A DNA stretch of 64,000 nucleotides from positions 1-64,000 of the forward strand of contig MU119239.1 of assembly GCA_014904845.1 (NCBI GenBank), given 5' to 3'. This document shows positions 1 to 14,289 of the stretch, in pieces; position 1 is the stretch's first letter; each line of letters opens with the position of its first letter. The position numbers and the translations under genes were made by a program. This DNA is from Acephala macrosclerotiorum. Lineage: Eukaryota; Ascomycota; Leotiomycetes; Helotiales; Mollisiaceae. The notes beneath the pieces are model-generated. The model was not told where the DNA came from, searched no databases, and saw only the letters and a list, made by a program, of their open reading frames with translations.

Positions 1-3000
1 CGCTAATAAACTAATATTATTTTCGAAGTTCGTCGAAAGTTATAAACGTCGAGATTAAAATAAATTTATTTTTTTTAATTTTATAAATCAAATAATTACA
101 AAATTCGAAATACAATACAAAAATTTTTTTTTTTTTATTTTTTTTTTTAATAAATATCTTTTTTAATTCTTTGTATTGTTTTTATCGTTTTTTTTTTTTT
201 AATCTATTTTTTTATTCGAATTTTAAAGTAATTCGTATTTAAAAACTTTTTTAAAATTTTATTAAATATTGATTTTATTATAATATTTATTAAATTATTT
301 TGATTATTAATTTATTGAATTTTTTGTAATTTTTTATATTTATACGATTAATAAAAAATTATAATATCGATTATAAAACGCTTTTTTTTAATTGTTTTTA
401 ATTTGATTAAATATTCGTATAATAAATATAAATTTGTATAAACGATTATTGAAATTTTAAAAAAATCGAATTATTAAATAATTATATTAATAATAAATTC
501 GATTATAATCATTATATCGATTTTTTTTATTATATTATATATTTCAAAAATTAAAACGTTTTTAGTAATACGTTTATTTTTAATAAAATTGTAATAAATA
601 AAATTTTTTTTGATTTCGAATTTTTTATCGTTCAATTGATATTTATTTATTAAAATAATTTTATATTCAATTTGAAAATTAAAATTTTTATTGTTTACAA
701 ATAAATTATTAATAAAAACGAAAAATTTTATCGTAAATAAATCGAAAATAATATATTTGAATTTTCGATTTAAATTTTTAATTTATTATTTTAATTTTTT
801 ATTTAATGTAATAATTTTTTTTTTTATTAAATTTTAATATTAAATAATAATAAACAAGTTGAAAATTGTTTTAAATTAGTAAATTGTAATAATATAAATT
901 TTTTTAATTTATTGTTTTTAATATTTAATTTAAAAATTAAATAATTTAATATTTATTAATTTAATTTTTTTGTTTTAATTTTTTTATTATAATTAAATCG
1001 TATTTTCGAATTAAATTAAAATGTATTTATTGAAAATTAATAATATTTTTAATATTAAAATGTTTTTAAATTTAATTAAAAATTTAATTTTATTAAATTC
1101 GTTTTTTTTTAAGAGTAAAAAATCTTTTTTTTTATTAATATAAATATATTGTCGATTTGTATTTTAATAATTGTAATTAAAAAATAAAAATCGTATATTA
1201 ATATAATTATAAACAATTTTTTTTTATAATATTTATAATATGTAATTTATTAATATATTTTTACTTTTGTAATTTTATATAAAGATTTTAAAATAATTAT
1301 AATTGTATTTAATAAATGTAAATAGTGAATTTTTTTCGATAAACGTATTAATATAAATCGTTAAAAGTTTATTGTAAATTGAATATAAATTTGAATAATA
1401 TTACGAAATTATATTTTAATTTTTTTATTTAAAAATTGAATTAAAAAAAATATTAAAACGATAATTAATTGTTGATTAATTTTTTGTATTATTAAAAATT
1501 ACGTGAAAAAATTTTTTTTTTTTTATTATTATATTTTTAAATTATTAATTTTGATTTCTCGTAAAAATATTAATAATTTTACTTTTGATTTCATTAATTA
1601 ATTTCGAATTAAAAATTCGAATTTTAATATATTTATTAAAATTGTATTAAACGAAATTAAAAACTTTTTTTATAATTAAATTATCGATTTTTTTTTTTTA
1701 AAACACTTTAAATAATTGTTTAAAAATTGTAATTATATTTTTTTTTCGTAATTTTAATAATAATTCTATATCGCTTTTTTTTTATTATTATAAAAACTAT
1801 AAAAATTTTAACTTTTTCAACGATAATAATAAAAAATTGATCATTGAAATCTTTGTAATTTTTTTCGTCGTTTTCAACAAAATTATAATACTTATTTTAT
1901 TTAAATTCTTTATTATATACGTTTTTATTTTGTAATTTTTTTAAACGTTTTCAATTACACTTTTTAATTAGTTTTTCGTTTATTTTACTCGATTAAAAAA
2001 ATCCAAAAAAAAAATTTTAATTTTTTTAATTATTTTTTTGATTATTAATTCGATTATAAATTTTTAATACTTCTTTTTTTATATAATAAAACTTAATAAT
2101 CGTTAAACGAAAATTAATCGATTTATAAAACATTTTAATTATATATATTTTTTTATCAATTATTAATAATTTATATAATTTTTTTATTCGTTTTTTTTAT
2201 ACTAAATGCGTACTTTAAATAAAATTGATAAATCTAATATAAATTTCGTATTTAAATCGTTTTTTATTGAAAGTGTATTATTAATTTAACGTTAAATATA
2301 TAAACGATATATTTTTTTAATAATTATTCGAATTATTTCAATTTTTTTAATAATTAATAATAATAATGCGTCGTTATTAATTATTTTAAAATATATCTCA
2401 AAAACTAATAATATAAATATAATATTGTTCGATTTTATTGAATTATTAATAATTTTAATTATTATTTATAAAATTATATTTTTATCGATTTATTTTTCGA
2501 TTAATTCGTTGTAAATAATCTCGTAAACTCGATATAATAAAATATAGTATTTTTTTATTTTTTTTATATTATTATAAATTTCAATGAATATTTTTTTGAT
2601 TTTAATTATTATTATTTTAGTATTTTATTGAAATTTTATAAACGAGAAATTTTTTTCGATATTGTAAATAATATAATTCGATAATTTTTAATATATATTG
2701 ATTTAATATATACGTAGTATATTTTATATTATTTTTACAAATATATTTTTTATGAATTTAATAATTTGAAATATTGTAAATAAGTTTATTATTTATAAAA
2801 TTAGTTTTTTATTTAAATATAAAACGTTAATAATAATCGAGTAATTGAATTTATAATTATTTTATAAAATAAATTTGAATTTTTCAAGTAATTGTTTATA
2901 TATTTAATAATAATAATAATATTTAATAAAATATTAAATATATTTAATATTTATATTATAATTAATTTATTGAAATTTTTTTATAAAACGTTGTATCGAT

Positions 3001-5836
3001 AAATAATTAAAACGTTTATATAATTAATATAATTTTATATTGATAAAATAATTTCAAATTAAATTTTTTTTTAATTAATATAATAATATTTATAGATAGT
3101 TTTATTTTTTTATAATAAAAACGATTTTATTTTTTTAAATTAAAATATTTTTTAAATTATCGAATTTTATATTTATAGTATTTATATTTTAAATATAAAA
3201 TAAAAAAAGTATATTTGTAAAAACAATATAAAAAATAATAATATTTAATAAAATATTAATTCGAATAATTTTTTATAATAAAATAATATTTTTATTAAAA
3301 CGGATTTTATAAATTTCGATTGTAAATATATTTAATTAAATACTAATATTAAGTTTTCGTAGTATTATAAATTGCGATTGATCAATAATTAATATTTCGA
3401 CGATTTTATTATTTGATATAATTTTTTGAAAATTTTTTAAAAAATATCGATTTTCGAAAGTAAAAAATAAATATTGATTCGATTCGAGTAATTCAAATTA
3501 TAATAATAAAATATTAAATATATTCTTTTTTGTAATAATATAATAAATAAACTAATCATTTAAAATAATTATTGTTTGCGTATTATTAATCTTTTTAAAC
3601 TCAATAAAATAATTTTTATTTTCGTTTTTTATTTCTATATTTATTAGTAATTAATCAATTTTTATTATTTAATTATTTTTTAATAAATTTTTTATTTTTT
3701 CGATTTTAACGAGAAAATTCTAATAATAAATTATTATAATATTTCGATTTATTATCGTTTTTTTATCGTATATTTTATTAATTAATATTTCGATTTACTA
3801 CAAATATAATATTTTTTAATATAATTCTCTTTGAAATCTATAATTTCTACGATATTTATTTTAAAAAATTTTTCAATCTCGATATTTTCGATTTTATACT
3901 CGATCACGTTTTTTATCTCGTTTTTTATAAATACGATCAATTTAATTTTAATCGAATTCGTTTTTTTTTTGATTTTGAAAAATAAAATTTAAATTATATT
4001 ACTATATTTCACGTAATTACGTCGCAATACTTATTATTAATTGTAATTCAATATAAATATTTTTAAAAATATTAATAAATTTATAAAAAATAAAATTGTA
4101 TTTTTCAATATTTTAATAAATATTAATAATTTGATTTTGTAGATTATATTTTGTTTAATATTTTAATAATAAATTTAATTGAATTTTTTGAAATTAATTG
4201 AAAAATATTTATAAATATTTTAATTTAATTTTTATTAAATTAATTATAATAATTTTTATTAAAATTATTTCTTTTTATAAAAATATAAAAATATTTTTTT
4301 AAAAATTTATTAAAATAAAATGCATTTATACGTTTTATAAAATTAATAGAAAATATTTTATTGTATTAATTTTGAAATAATTCGATTTTATTATAGTAAT
4401 TATAAAAAATCGATAATTTGCGATTAAAAATATCGTATAATTTTTTATTATACTTTTTATTATTAATATAAATTTTTATTAAATTCGTAAATAATTTAAT
4501 AAAAATACTTTATAAATTATTATATTAATTCGATTATTATTAAAAAAATTACTAGTAAATATATTAAGTATTTTATATTATATTAAACAAATTCATATTT
4601 GTAAAAAGAATTACAATAAAAAAAATATAAAAAATATTCGTAAAAATAATCGTATTTATAATAAAAGAATTCGTATTAATAATTAAAATCGTAAAAATGA
4701 TTATATTTTGATTATTGAATATTAATATTAAAATACTTTGATTTATTAATTGAATTAATCGATTTTATTGAAAAAAAAAAAATTTATTTTTTAATTAATT
4801 AACGATTTTTATTTATATTTATTTATAAAATTCTTTTTATTAAAAAACTTTTTTTAAATTATTAATAATAAATTTTTTATTTTTCAATATTTAGATTTTG
4901 TAAATATATAAAAAGTCTTATAAACGGCGTATAAGATTTTTGTATATTAAACGTAAAATTTTTTACGAATAATTTTTAAAAATTTTTTGAAAATATTTTT
5001 ATAAATTACAATCAAAATAATTTTTTTTTTTATATATTTTAAAGTAATAAAAAATATATTTATTTAATATTATTTTATTAAAATTTTTATTGTTTATAAA
5101 ATTGAAATTTTTTTTTATTTATTTTTATTATAAAAAAATTTGATTTTAAATAAATTTATTATTTTAAAAAATAATTATATAATAAATAATAAAAAGATTG
5201 AAAATTTTAATTTGAATTCAAATAAATATTATTATTAATATTTATACGCTTTTAATTAAATAATAAACAAAAACGTAAAAAAATTTTTAAAAATTCGTTT
5301 TTAATATAAATTCGAGTAAATTAATATAAATTTAAAATTGTTTTCACGTTTTTTTATTCGTTTTTCGTAAATATAAACTTAAAAAATAAATACAAATTTG
5401 AAATTGCTTTTATATTATTTTTTTTAAGTTTTTAATAATTTCAATATTTTCGACGCGTTTCTATAAAAAGATTTTTATAAATTTTTATTTTTTCGAAAAT
5501 ATATTAATTATTTTAAGTATTTTTTTACAAAAAATAAACTATTTAAAAATTTTTTTTTTTTTTGTAAATTAGTTTTTTCTAAATAAAAATCTAGTTATTT
5601 CGTGATTAATTAAATAATTATTGATTAATATTAGTATTATTAAAAATATTTATTATTAATAATAAATTAAAAACGAAATAAATAAATAGATTAAATAATT
5701 CGTTAATTGATTGTAAGTTCTAAATCTAATAAACGCACAAAAGTTGAAAAATATAATCTCAATTTTAGCGCAAGCGGCGCTAGTCCCGATCTGGCCTAGT
5801 ATCGCACGTGACTACTAAATTAATATTATACTCACA
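1..5836 (-). mobile_element. LTR retrotransposon copy C, RIP-degraded, cut by window edge
   Basis: This is the reverse complement of copies A and B. Its left edge (from base 1) matches, inverted, the sequence near 13880-13940 just inside the 3' LTR of A, and its right end is an inverted LTR ending at 5836. The far LTR lies outside the window. The body is overwhelmingly A+T and no reading frame survives. CpG is kept where A has TpG (for example around 2500-2540), so this copy is less altered than A or B in places. The superfamily is not resolved. Confidence rests on the LTR match and the collinear inverted similarity. Confidence 0.8.
5629..5836 (-). repeat. LTR of copy C (208 bp; 5' LTR on the minus strand)
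   Basis: Read on the minus strand it starts TGTGAGTATAATATT, has the CACGTG...CTAGGCC...CTAGCGCCG core, and ends TAATACTAATA. Its length is 208 bp, the same as both LTRs of copy A. It keeps more G+C than the element body. Confidence 0.85.
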
Positions 5837-7686
5837 AATAATAATCGTTTTAAAGTTTTTTTTATATTAATTAAAATTATATTTAATTATTTCGTTTTTA
5901 AAAATATTAAAATTAAATTTATTATAATTATTAATTTTTTAATATTTAATTAAATTAATAAATTAAATTAAATAATCATATAATTATTTAAATTTTAATT
6001 TTAATTTAATAATAATAAACGCGAATTTTTAAATAAATTCAAATAAAATTATTAAAAAACTTTTTAATTTAAAATTTTTTTAAATTTTAAAAATCGAAAT
6101 AATAAAATTTAAATTTATATAATAATAAAAAAAAAATTTATATTTTAAATATTAATAATTATATTATAATTATTATTTATTATTTTTTAAAATTAAATAT
6201 TATTTTTAATAAATATATATTATAATAAAATAATATTAAATTTATTATTTTAAAATTTGTTTTTTAAATATTTTATAATTATAAATTATTATAAAATTAA
6301 TAATAAAATAATAATTAAAATAATAATATTAAAAAAATTAAATTTATAAAAATATTTTAATATTAAATTGAAAAAAAAAACGTTTAATAAAATTAAAATA
6401 AATAAACTTTTATAAGTTTTATTTAATTTTTTAAAACTTTTTATAATTTTTTTATTAAATATTAATTCGAAAATTAATTTAATAATTTAATAAATTAAAT
6501 TTTAAAAAATATTTTTAAATAAAATAAATATTTTAATAAATTTAATTAAAATTAATTCGAATTTTTTTTTATATTTTATTAAATTATTTAAATTTTTATT
6601 TATTTATAAATACGTAATAATTATTTTTTAAATATATTTAATACGTTTTATATTATTTTAAAAATTTAATATAAATAATAAAAATTACTTTTTAATAATT
6701 CATTAAATAATAATTTTAAATTTTATTATTTATATATTAAATTAATTTAATAAAAACTATATACTTTTTAATAATAATTAAATAAAAAAATTTAAAAATT
6801 TATATAATAAAATAATAAATATTATTTTAAATCGATTTTAATTATATTAAAAAATTTAAAATAAATTTATTAAAACGATATATAAAAATTAAATAATTAT
6901 ATTTTTTTAATATTAAATTATTAAAATTTTATTTATTTTAATATATATTAAAATAATCGTTTTATTAACAAAACTTTTTTTTATATATTTTATTTCGAAT
7001 TTTTTATATATTTATTATTATTATTTTAATATTTTTAAATAAATATTTAAATAAAATTTTATTAATAATTTGAAAATTAATTAAAAATTTTTTAAGTTTT
7101 TTTAAATTATTTAAATTTAAAACTTTTATAATAAAAATATTATTACGTTTATTATTTTTAAAAAAAAAATTTATTTAAATTTTATTTTAAAAATTATATT
7201 TTTTAAAAATTATATATTTATATTAAAAAAAATTATAATTTTATTATTTAATAATTCGTATAACGTATTTTAATTCGATTAAATTAATACGTTTAAATAT
7301 TTTTTTTTTATTTATAATAATTATATAATGTATTAAAAATATTAATATTGAAAAAAGAAATTATAAAATTATTTTAATTAATAAAAATAATATTATTATA
7401 AAATTAAATATAATAATTAAAAATATTAATTATATATTCGAAATAAAATATTTAAATAATAAAAACAAATATTTTATAATAAATAAATAAATAATAATAT
7501 TTATAAAAAAAAATTATTTTTTATTAAATATTTTTTATTAATTTATGAATTTATATTAAAAATATAATATTTTAATTTTCGAATTTATAATATTAATAAA
7601 AATTCGAATAAAAAATTGAAATTAAATTTTATTTAATATATAATATTTTTTTAAATTTTATTATAAAAATTAAAAGTTTAAAAAAA
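5837..7686. repeat. A+T-saturated older repeat DNA between copies C and A
   Basis: This stretch is almost pure A/T with rare CpG. No frame or terminal repeat is recognisable. Because A and B are insertions, it is probably continuous in origin with 14290-17490 and 30033-30556, an older repeat into which the LTR elements jumped (inference). Confidence 0.5.
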
Positions 7687-7894
7687 TGTAAATATAATAT
7701 TAATTTAATAATCACGTGCAATGCTAGGCCAAATCGAGTCTAGTACCGTTTGCACTAGAATTGAGATTATATTTTTCAATTTTTGTGCGTTTATTAAATT
7801 TAGAATTTATAATCAATTAATAAATTATTCAATTTATTTGTTTATTTCGTTTTTGATTTATTATTAGTAATAAATATTTTTAATAATATTAATA
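7687..7894 (+). repeat. 5' LTR of copy A
   Basis: It starts TGTAAATATAATATT and ends TAATATTAATA. The CACGTGCAATGCTAGG core corresponds to the CACGTGCGGCACTAGG core in copy B, altered as RIP would. Confidence 0.85.
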
Positions 7895-10800
7895 TTAATT
7901 AGTAATTGTTTAATCAATTACAAAACAATTAAATTTCTATTTAAAAAAAATTGATTTATAAAAAAAAATGAATTTTTTAAATAGTTTGTTTTTTGTAAAA
8001 AAGTATTTAAAATAATTAATATATTTTCGAAAGAACGAAAATTTATAAAAATTCTTTTGTAAAAACGCGTTGAAAATATCGAGATTATTAAAAACTTAAA
8101 AAAAATAATATAAAAGCGATTTTAAGTTTGTATTTATTTTTCAAGTTTGCGTTTATTACGTAGAATAATAACGTTTACGAAAAACGAATAAAAAAATACA
8201 AAAGCGATTTTAAATTTGTATTAATTTATTCGAATTTATATTAAAAACGAATTTTTAAAAAAAGTTTTACGTTTTTATTCGTTATTTAATTAAAAGCATA
8301 TAAATATTAATAATAATATTTATTTGAATTCGAATTAAAATTTTCAATTTTTTTATTATTTATTATATAATTATTTTTTAAAATAGTAAATTTATTTAAA
8401 ATTAAATTTTTTTACAAAAAAAAAAAATAAAAAAAAAATATCGATTTTATAAACAATAAAAATTTTAATAAAATAATATTGAATAAATATATTTTTTATT
8501 GTTTTAAAGTATATAAAAAAAAAAATATTTTGATTACAATTTATAAAAATATTTTTAAAAGAATTTTAAAAATTGCTCGTAAGAGATTTTATATTTAATA
8601 TATAAAGATTTTATATGTCGTTTATAAAATTTTTTATGTATTTATAGAATTTGAATATTGAAAAATAAAAAATTTATTATCGATAATTTGAAAAAAGTTT
8701 TTTAATAAAAAAAATTTTATAAATAAATATAAATAGAAATCGTCGATTAATTGAAAAATAGAAATTTCTTTTTTTAATAAAATCAATTAATTTAATTAAT
8801 AAATTAAAGTGTTTTAATATTAATATTTAATAATCAAAATATAATTATTTTTACGATTTCAATTATTAGTACGAATTTTTTTACTACGAATACGATTATT
8901 TTTACGAATATTTTTTATATTTTTTTTATTATAATTTTTTTTACAAATATGAATTTGTTTAATATAATACAAAATATTTAATATATTTATTAATAATTTT
9001 TTTAATAATAATCAAATTAATATAATAATCTATAGAGTATTTTTATTAAATTGTTTATAAATTTAATAAAGATTTATATTAATAATAAGAAGTATAATAA
9101 AAAATTATATAATATTTTTAATTGTAAATTATCAATTTTTTATAATTATTATAATAAAATCGAATTATTTTAAAATTAATACGATAAAGTATTTTTTATT
9201 AGTTTTATAAAACGTATAAATATATTTTATTTCGATAGATTTCTAAAAAGAAGTTTCGATTTTATTACACTAATAATAATAATAAAAACTTATTTCGAGA
9301 TTAAAAAAAATTACTAATTATATATATTTTTATAGAAAGAAATAATTTTAATAAAAATTATTACGATTAATCTAATAAAAATTAAATTAAAATATTTACA
9401 AATATTTTTCGATTAATTTCAAAAGATTTAATTAGATTTATTATCGAAATATTAAACGAAATATAATTTACGAGATCAAATTATTAGTATTTGTTGAAAT
9501 ATTAAAAAGTACAATTTTATTTTTTATAAATTTATTAGTACTTTTGAGAGCGTTTATATTGAATTGCGATTAGTAGTAAATATTATAATGCGATTACGTA
9601 AAATATAGTAGTATAGTTTAAATTCTATTTTTTAAAATTAAAAAAAAAATAAATTCGATTAAAATTGAATCGATCGTATTTATAAAAAACGAGACAAAAA
9701 ACGCGATCGAGTATAAAATCGAAAATATTGAAATCGAAAAAATTTTCGAAGTAAATATTGTAAAAATCATAGATTTTAAAAAGAATTATATTAGAAGAAA
9801 TATTATATTTGTAGTAAATCGAGATATTGATTAATAAAATATACGATAAAAAAGTAATAATAAATATATATAAAGTTTTGATAGTAAATTTAATATACGA
9901 TAAATCGAGATATTATAATAGTTTATTATTAGAGTTTTTTCACTAAAATCGAGAGAATAAAAAGTTTATCGAAAAATAATTAAATAATAAAAATTAATTA
10001 ATTACTAATAAATATAGAAATAAAAAACGAAAATAACAATTATTTTATTGAGTTTAAAGAAATTAATAGTACGTAAACAATAATTATTTTAAATAATTAG
10101 TTTATTTATTATATTATTATAAGAGAAAATATATTTAATATTTTATTATTATAATTTGAATTATTTGAATCGAATTAATATTTATTTTTTATTTTCGAAG
10201 ATTAATATTTTTCAAAGATTTTTCAAGGAATTATATTGAATAATAAAGTCGTCGAAGTATCAATTATTAATTAATTACAATTTATAGTACTATGAAAATT
10301 TAATATTAGTATTCAATTGAATATATTTATAATTGAAATTTATAAGATTCGTTTTGATAAAAGTATTGTTTTATTGTAAAAAATTATTCGAATTAATATT
10401 TTATTAAATATTATTACTTTTTACATTGTTTTTGTAAATATATTTTTTTTATTTATATTTAAAATATAAATACTATAAGTATAAAACTCGATAATTTAAA
10501 GAATATTTTAATTCAAAGAAATAAAATCGTTTTTATTGTAAGAAAATAAAGTTATTTATAAATATTATTATATTAATCAAAGAAAAATTTAATTTGAAAT
10601 TATTTTATTAATATAAAATTATATTAATTATATAAACGTTTTGATTATTTATTAATACGACGTTTTGTAAAAGTTTTTTAATAAATTGATTATAATGTAA
10701 ATATTAAATATATTTAGTATTTTATTAAATATTATTATTATTATTAAATGTATAAATAATTATTTGAAAAATTCAAATTTATTTTGTAAAATAATTATAA

Positions 10801-11274
10801 ATTTAATTATTCGATTATTGTTAATATTTTATATTTAAATAAAAAATTAATTTTATAAATAATAAATTCGTTTATAGTATTTTAAATTATTAGATTTATA
10901 AAGAATATATTTGTGAAAACAATATAAAATATATTACGTATATATTGAATTGATATATATTAAAAATTATTGGATTATATTGTTTATAACGTTGAAAAGA
11001 ATTTTTCGTTTACAAAGTTTCAATAAAACGCTAAAATAATAGTAATTGAAATTAAAGAAATGTTTATTGAAATTTATAATAGTATAAGAAAAATAAAAAA
11101 ATACTATATTTTATTACGTTGAGTTTATGAGATTATTTACGATGAATTAATTGAGAAGTAAATCGATAAAAATATAATGTTATAAATAGTAGTTAAAATT
11201 GTTAATAATTCGATAGAATTAGACGATATTGTATTTACGTTATTAGTTTTTGAAGTATATTTTAAAATGATTAG

Positions 11275-11531
11275 TGTAGAAGGGCAATGGAGCACAAAGC
11301 AAAAAGGCCCAACCGTAGGTCAGTTCGTCTTAGCCAGTGGGCTAGACTCATCCGAAGTAATCCGTAATCCGTAAATCAATCAATCAATCAGTCAGAGTAG
11401 AAGTAGAAAGGGTTCTTGATTAGTCTATAGTGAGCGAAAGCTCCTTATGTACTAGAAGACACGTGACCAGCACTGCCCTCGAAACTAGCTATTTACAAGG
11501 ATTTTGAAGGGAGAGCATATAGCCCCACCAC
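11275..11531. mobile_element. Unmutated 257 bp insertion (solo-LTR-like or small non-autonomous element)
   Basis: A base-balanced 257 bp segment begins TGTAGAAGGG and ends CCCCACCAC(A). It interrupts copy A exactly where copy B (near 27300) is continuous. The pentamer ATTAG precedes it (11270-11274) and follows it (11532-11536), which is a target-site duplication; the last A could belong to either side. It includes an ATCA microsatellite and a GACACGTGACC stretch. TG...CA-like ends and a 5 bp duplication suit a solo LTR, but no partner copy is seen in the window. It shows no RIP-type damage although it lies in saturated DNA, so it is younger than that damage or too short to be a target. Confidence 0.75.
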
Positions 11532-14081
11532 ATTAGTAACGACGTATTGTCGCTATTAATTATTAAAAAAATTGAAGTAATTCGAGTAATTACTAACAAA
11601 ATACGTTGTTTATATATTTAATATTAAATTAATAATACGTTTTCAATAAAAAACGATTTAAATACGAAGTTTACATTAGATTTATCAATTTTATTTAAAG
11701 TACGCGTTTAGTGTAAAAAAAGTAAATAAAAAGAATTATATAAATTATTAGTAATTGATAGAGAAATATATATAATCAATATATTTTATAAGTCGATTAA
11801 TTTTCGTTTAACGATTGTTAAATTTTATTATATGAAAAAGAAAATATTAGAAGTTTATAATCGAATTAATAATTAAAAAAATAATTAAAAAAATTAAAAA
11901 AAAACTTTTTTATTTTTTTAATCGAGTAAAATAAACGAAAAATTAATTAAAAAGTATAATTGAAAATACTTAAAAAAATCACGAAATAAAAACGTGCGTA
12001 ATAAAAAATTTAAATAAAATAAATACTATAATTTTATCGAGAACGATAAAGAAAATTACGAAGATTTCAATAATTAATTTTTTATTATTATCGTTAAAGA
12101 AATTAAAATCTTTATAGTTTTTATAATAAATAAAAAAAAAAGCGATATAAAATTATCGTTAAAACTATAAAAAAAAAGTATAATTACAATTTTTAAATAA
12201 TTATTCAAAGTATTTTAAAAGAAAAAAATCGATAATTTGATTGTAAAAAAAGTCTTTAATTTTATTTAATACGATTTTAATAAATATATTAAAATTCGAA
12301 TTTTCAATTCAAAATTAATTAATGAGATCAAAAATAAAATTATTGATATTTTCTACAAGAAATTGAAATTAGTAATTCAAAAATATAATAACGAAAAAAA
12401 ATTTTTTTTTATATAATTTTTAATAATACAAAAAATTAATTAATAATTGATTATTGTTTTAATATTTTTTTTAATTCAATTTTCAAATAAGAAAATTAAA
12501 ATATAATTTTATAATATTATTCAAATTTATATTTAATTTATAATAAATTTTTAACGATTTATATTAGTACGTTTATTAAAAGAAATTTACTATTTATATT
12601 TATTAGATACGATTATAATTATTTTGAAATTTTTATATAAAATTGCGAAAATAAAAATATATTAATAGATTACGTATTATAAATATTATAAAAAGAAATT
12701 GTTTATAGTTACGTCGATATACGATTTTTGTTTTTTAATTACAATTATTAAAAAATTTTTCAATATTGTTAAAATGTAAACCAATAATACGTTTATATTA
12801 ACAAAAGAAAAAAATTTTATTTTCGAAAAAAGACGAATTTAGTAAAATTAAATTTTTGATTAGATTTAAAAAAGTTTTAATATTAGAAATATTATTGATT
12901 TTTAATAAATACATTTTAATTTAATTTGAAAATACGATTCAATTACAATAAAAAGATTAAAACAAGAAAATTAAATTAATAAATATTAAATTATTTAATT
13001 TTCAAATTAAGTATTAAAAACAATAAATTAAAAAAATTTATATTATTATAATTTATTAATTTGAAATAGTTTTTAATTTGTTTATTATTATTTAATATTA
13101 AAATTTAATAAAAAAAAAATTATTACGTTAAATAAAAAATTAAAATAGTAGATTAAAAATTTAAATTGAAAATTTAAATATATTATTCTCGATTTATTTA
13201 CAATGAAATTTTTCGTTTTTATTAATAATTTATTTGTAAATAATAAAATTTTTAATTTTTAAATTAAATATAAAATTATTCTAATAAATAAATATTAATT
13301 AAACGATAAAAAATTCGAGATTAAAAATTTTTTTATTTATTATAGTTTTATTAAAAACAAAAGTATTACTAAAAATATTTTAATTTTTGAGATATATAGT
13401 ATAATAAGAGAAATCGATATAGTAATCGTAATTGGATTTATTATTAATATGATTATTTAATAATTCGATTTTTTTAAAATCTCGATAATCGTTTGTATAA
13501 ATTTATATTCGCTATACGAGTATTTAATCAAATTGAGAACGATTAAAGAAAAACGTTTTATGATCGATATTATAATTTTTCGTTAATCGTATAAACGTAA
13601 AAAATTGTAAGAAATTCGATAAATTAATAATCAAAATAATTTAATAAATATTATAATAAAATCAATATTTAATAAAATTTTAAAAAAGTTTTTAAATACG
13701 AATTACTTTAAAATTCGAATAAAAAAATATATTAAAAAAAGAAAAAACGATAAAAATAGTATAGAGAATTAAAAAAAATATTTATTGAAAAAAAAAAATA
13801 AAAAAAAAGTAATTTTTGTATTGTATTTCGAATTTTGTAATTATTTGATTTATAAAATCAAAAAAGAGAAAATTATTTTAATTTTAACGTTTATAATCTT
13901 CAATGAATTTCGAGAATAATATTAGTTTATTAGTATTGTTTTTAAAGTTTAATTATATAATTTTTACATTAAAATATTAACGAGTTTTACGTATTAACGA
14001 ATTACGATAAAAAAGAAAAATAATAGTATTTTTTAAATAATTGAATTGAATTAATTTTTATTACAAAAAAAAAACTATTAA

Positions 14082-14289
14082 TATAAATACAATATTAGTT
14101 TAATAATTACGTGCAATATTAGATCAAATCGGAATTAGCGCCGTTTATACTAAAATTGAAATTATATTTTTCAATTTTTGCGCGTTTATTAGATTTAAAA
14201 TTTATAATCAATCAATGAATTATTCAATTTATTTGTTTATTTCGTTTTTAGTTTATTACTAGTAATAAATATTTCTAATAATACTAACA
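14082..14289 (+). repeat. 3' LTR of copy A
   Basis: It starts TATAAATACAATATT (G-to-A change of the TGT end) and ends TAATACTAACA, giving the original TGT...ACA termini. It is 208 bp, as in the 5' copy, and differs from that copy by C/T and G/A changes. Confidence 0.85.

Larger units (their letters stand above)
7687..14289 (+). mobile_element. LTR retrotransposon copy A, RIP-degraded
   Basis: Two 208 bp LTRs (7687-7894 and 14082-14289) enclose about 6.2 kb. The body aligns by eye with copy B along its length; for example 11101-11274 matches 27130-27300. The plus strand is taken as coding because a purine run precedes the 3' LTR in copy B and because a codon-like stretch, open for over 60 codons, lies near 9645-9830 on the plus strand. 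Flanks are AAAAA and AAAAT, uninformative in this sequence. RIP has removed the coding capacity. A 257 bp unrelated insertion sits at 11275-11531. Whether the element is gypsy or copia cannot be told from what survives. Confidence 0.85.

Noticed and set aside
9645..9830. Codon-like open stretch in copy A as a gag domain
   Set aside because: It supports plus orientation but matches no gag or pol motif I can name, so the superfamily was left open.
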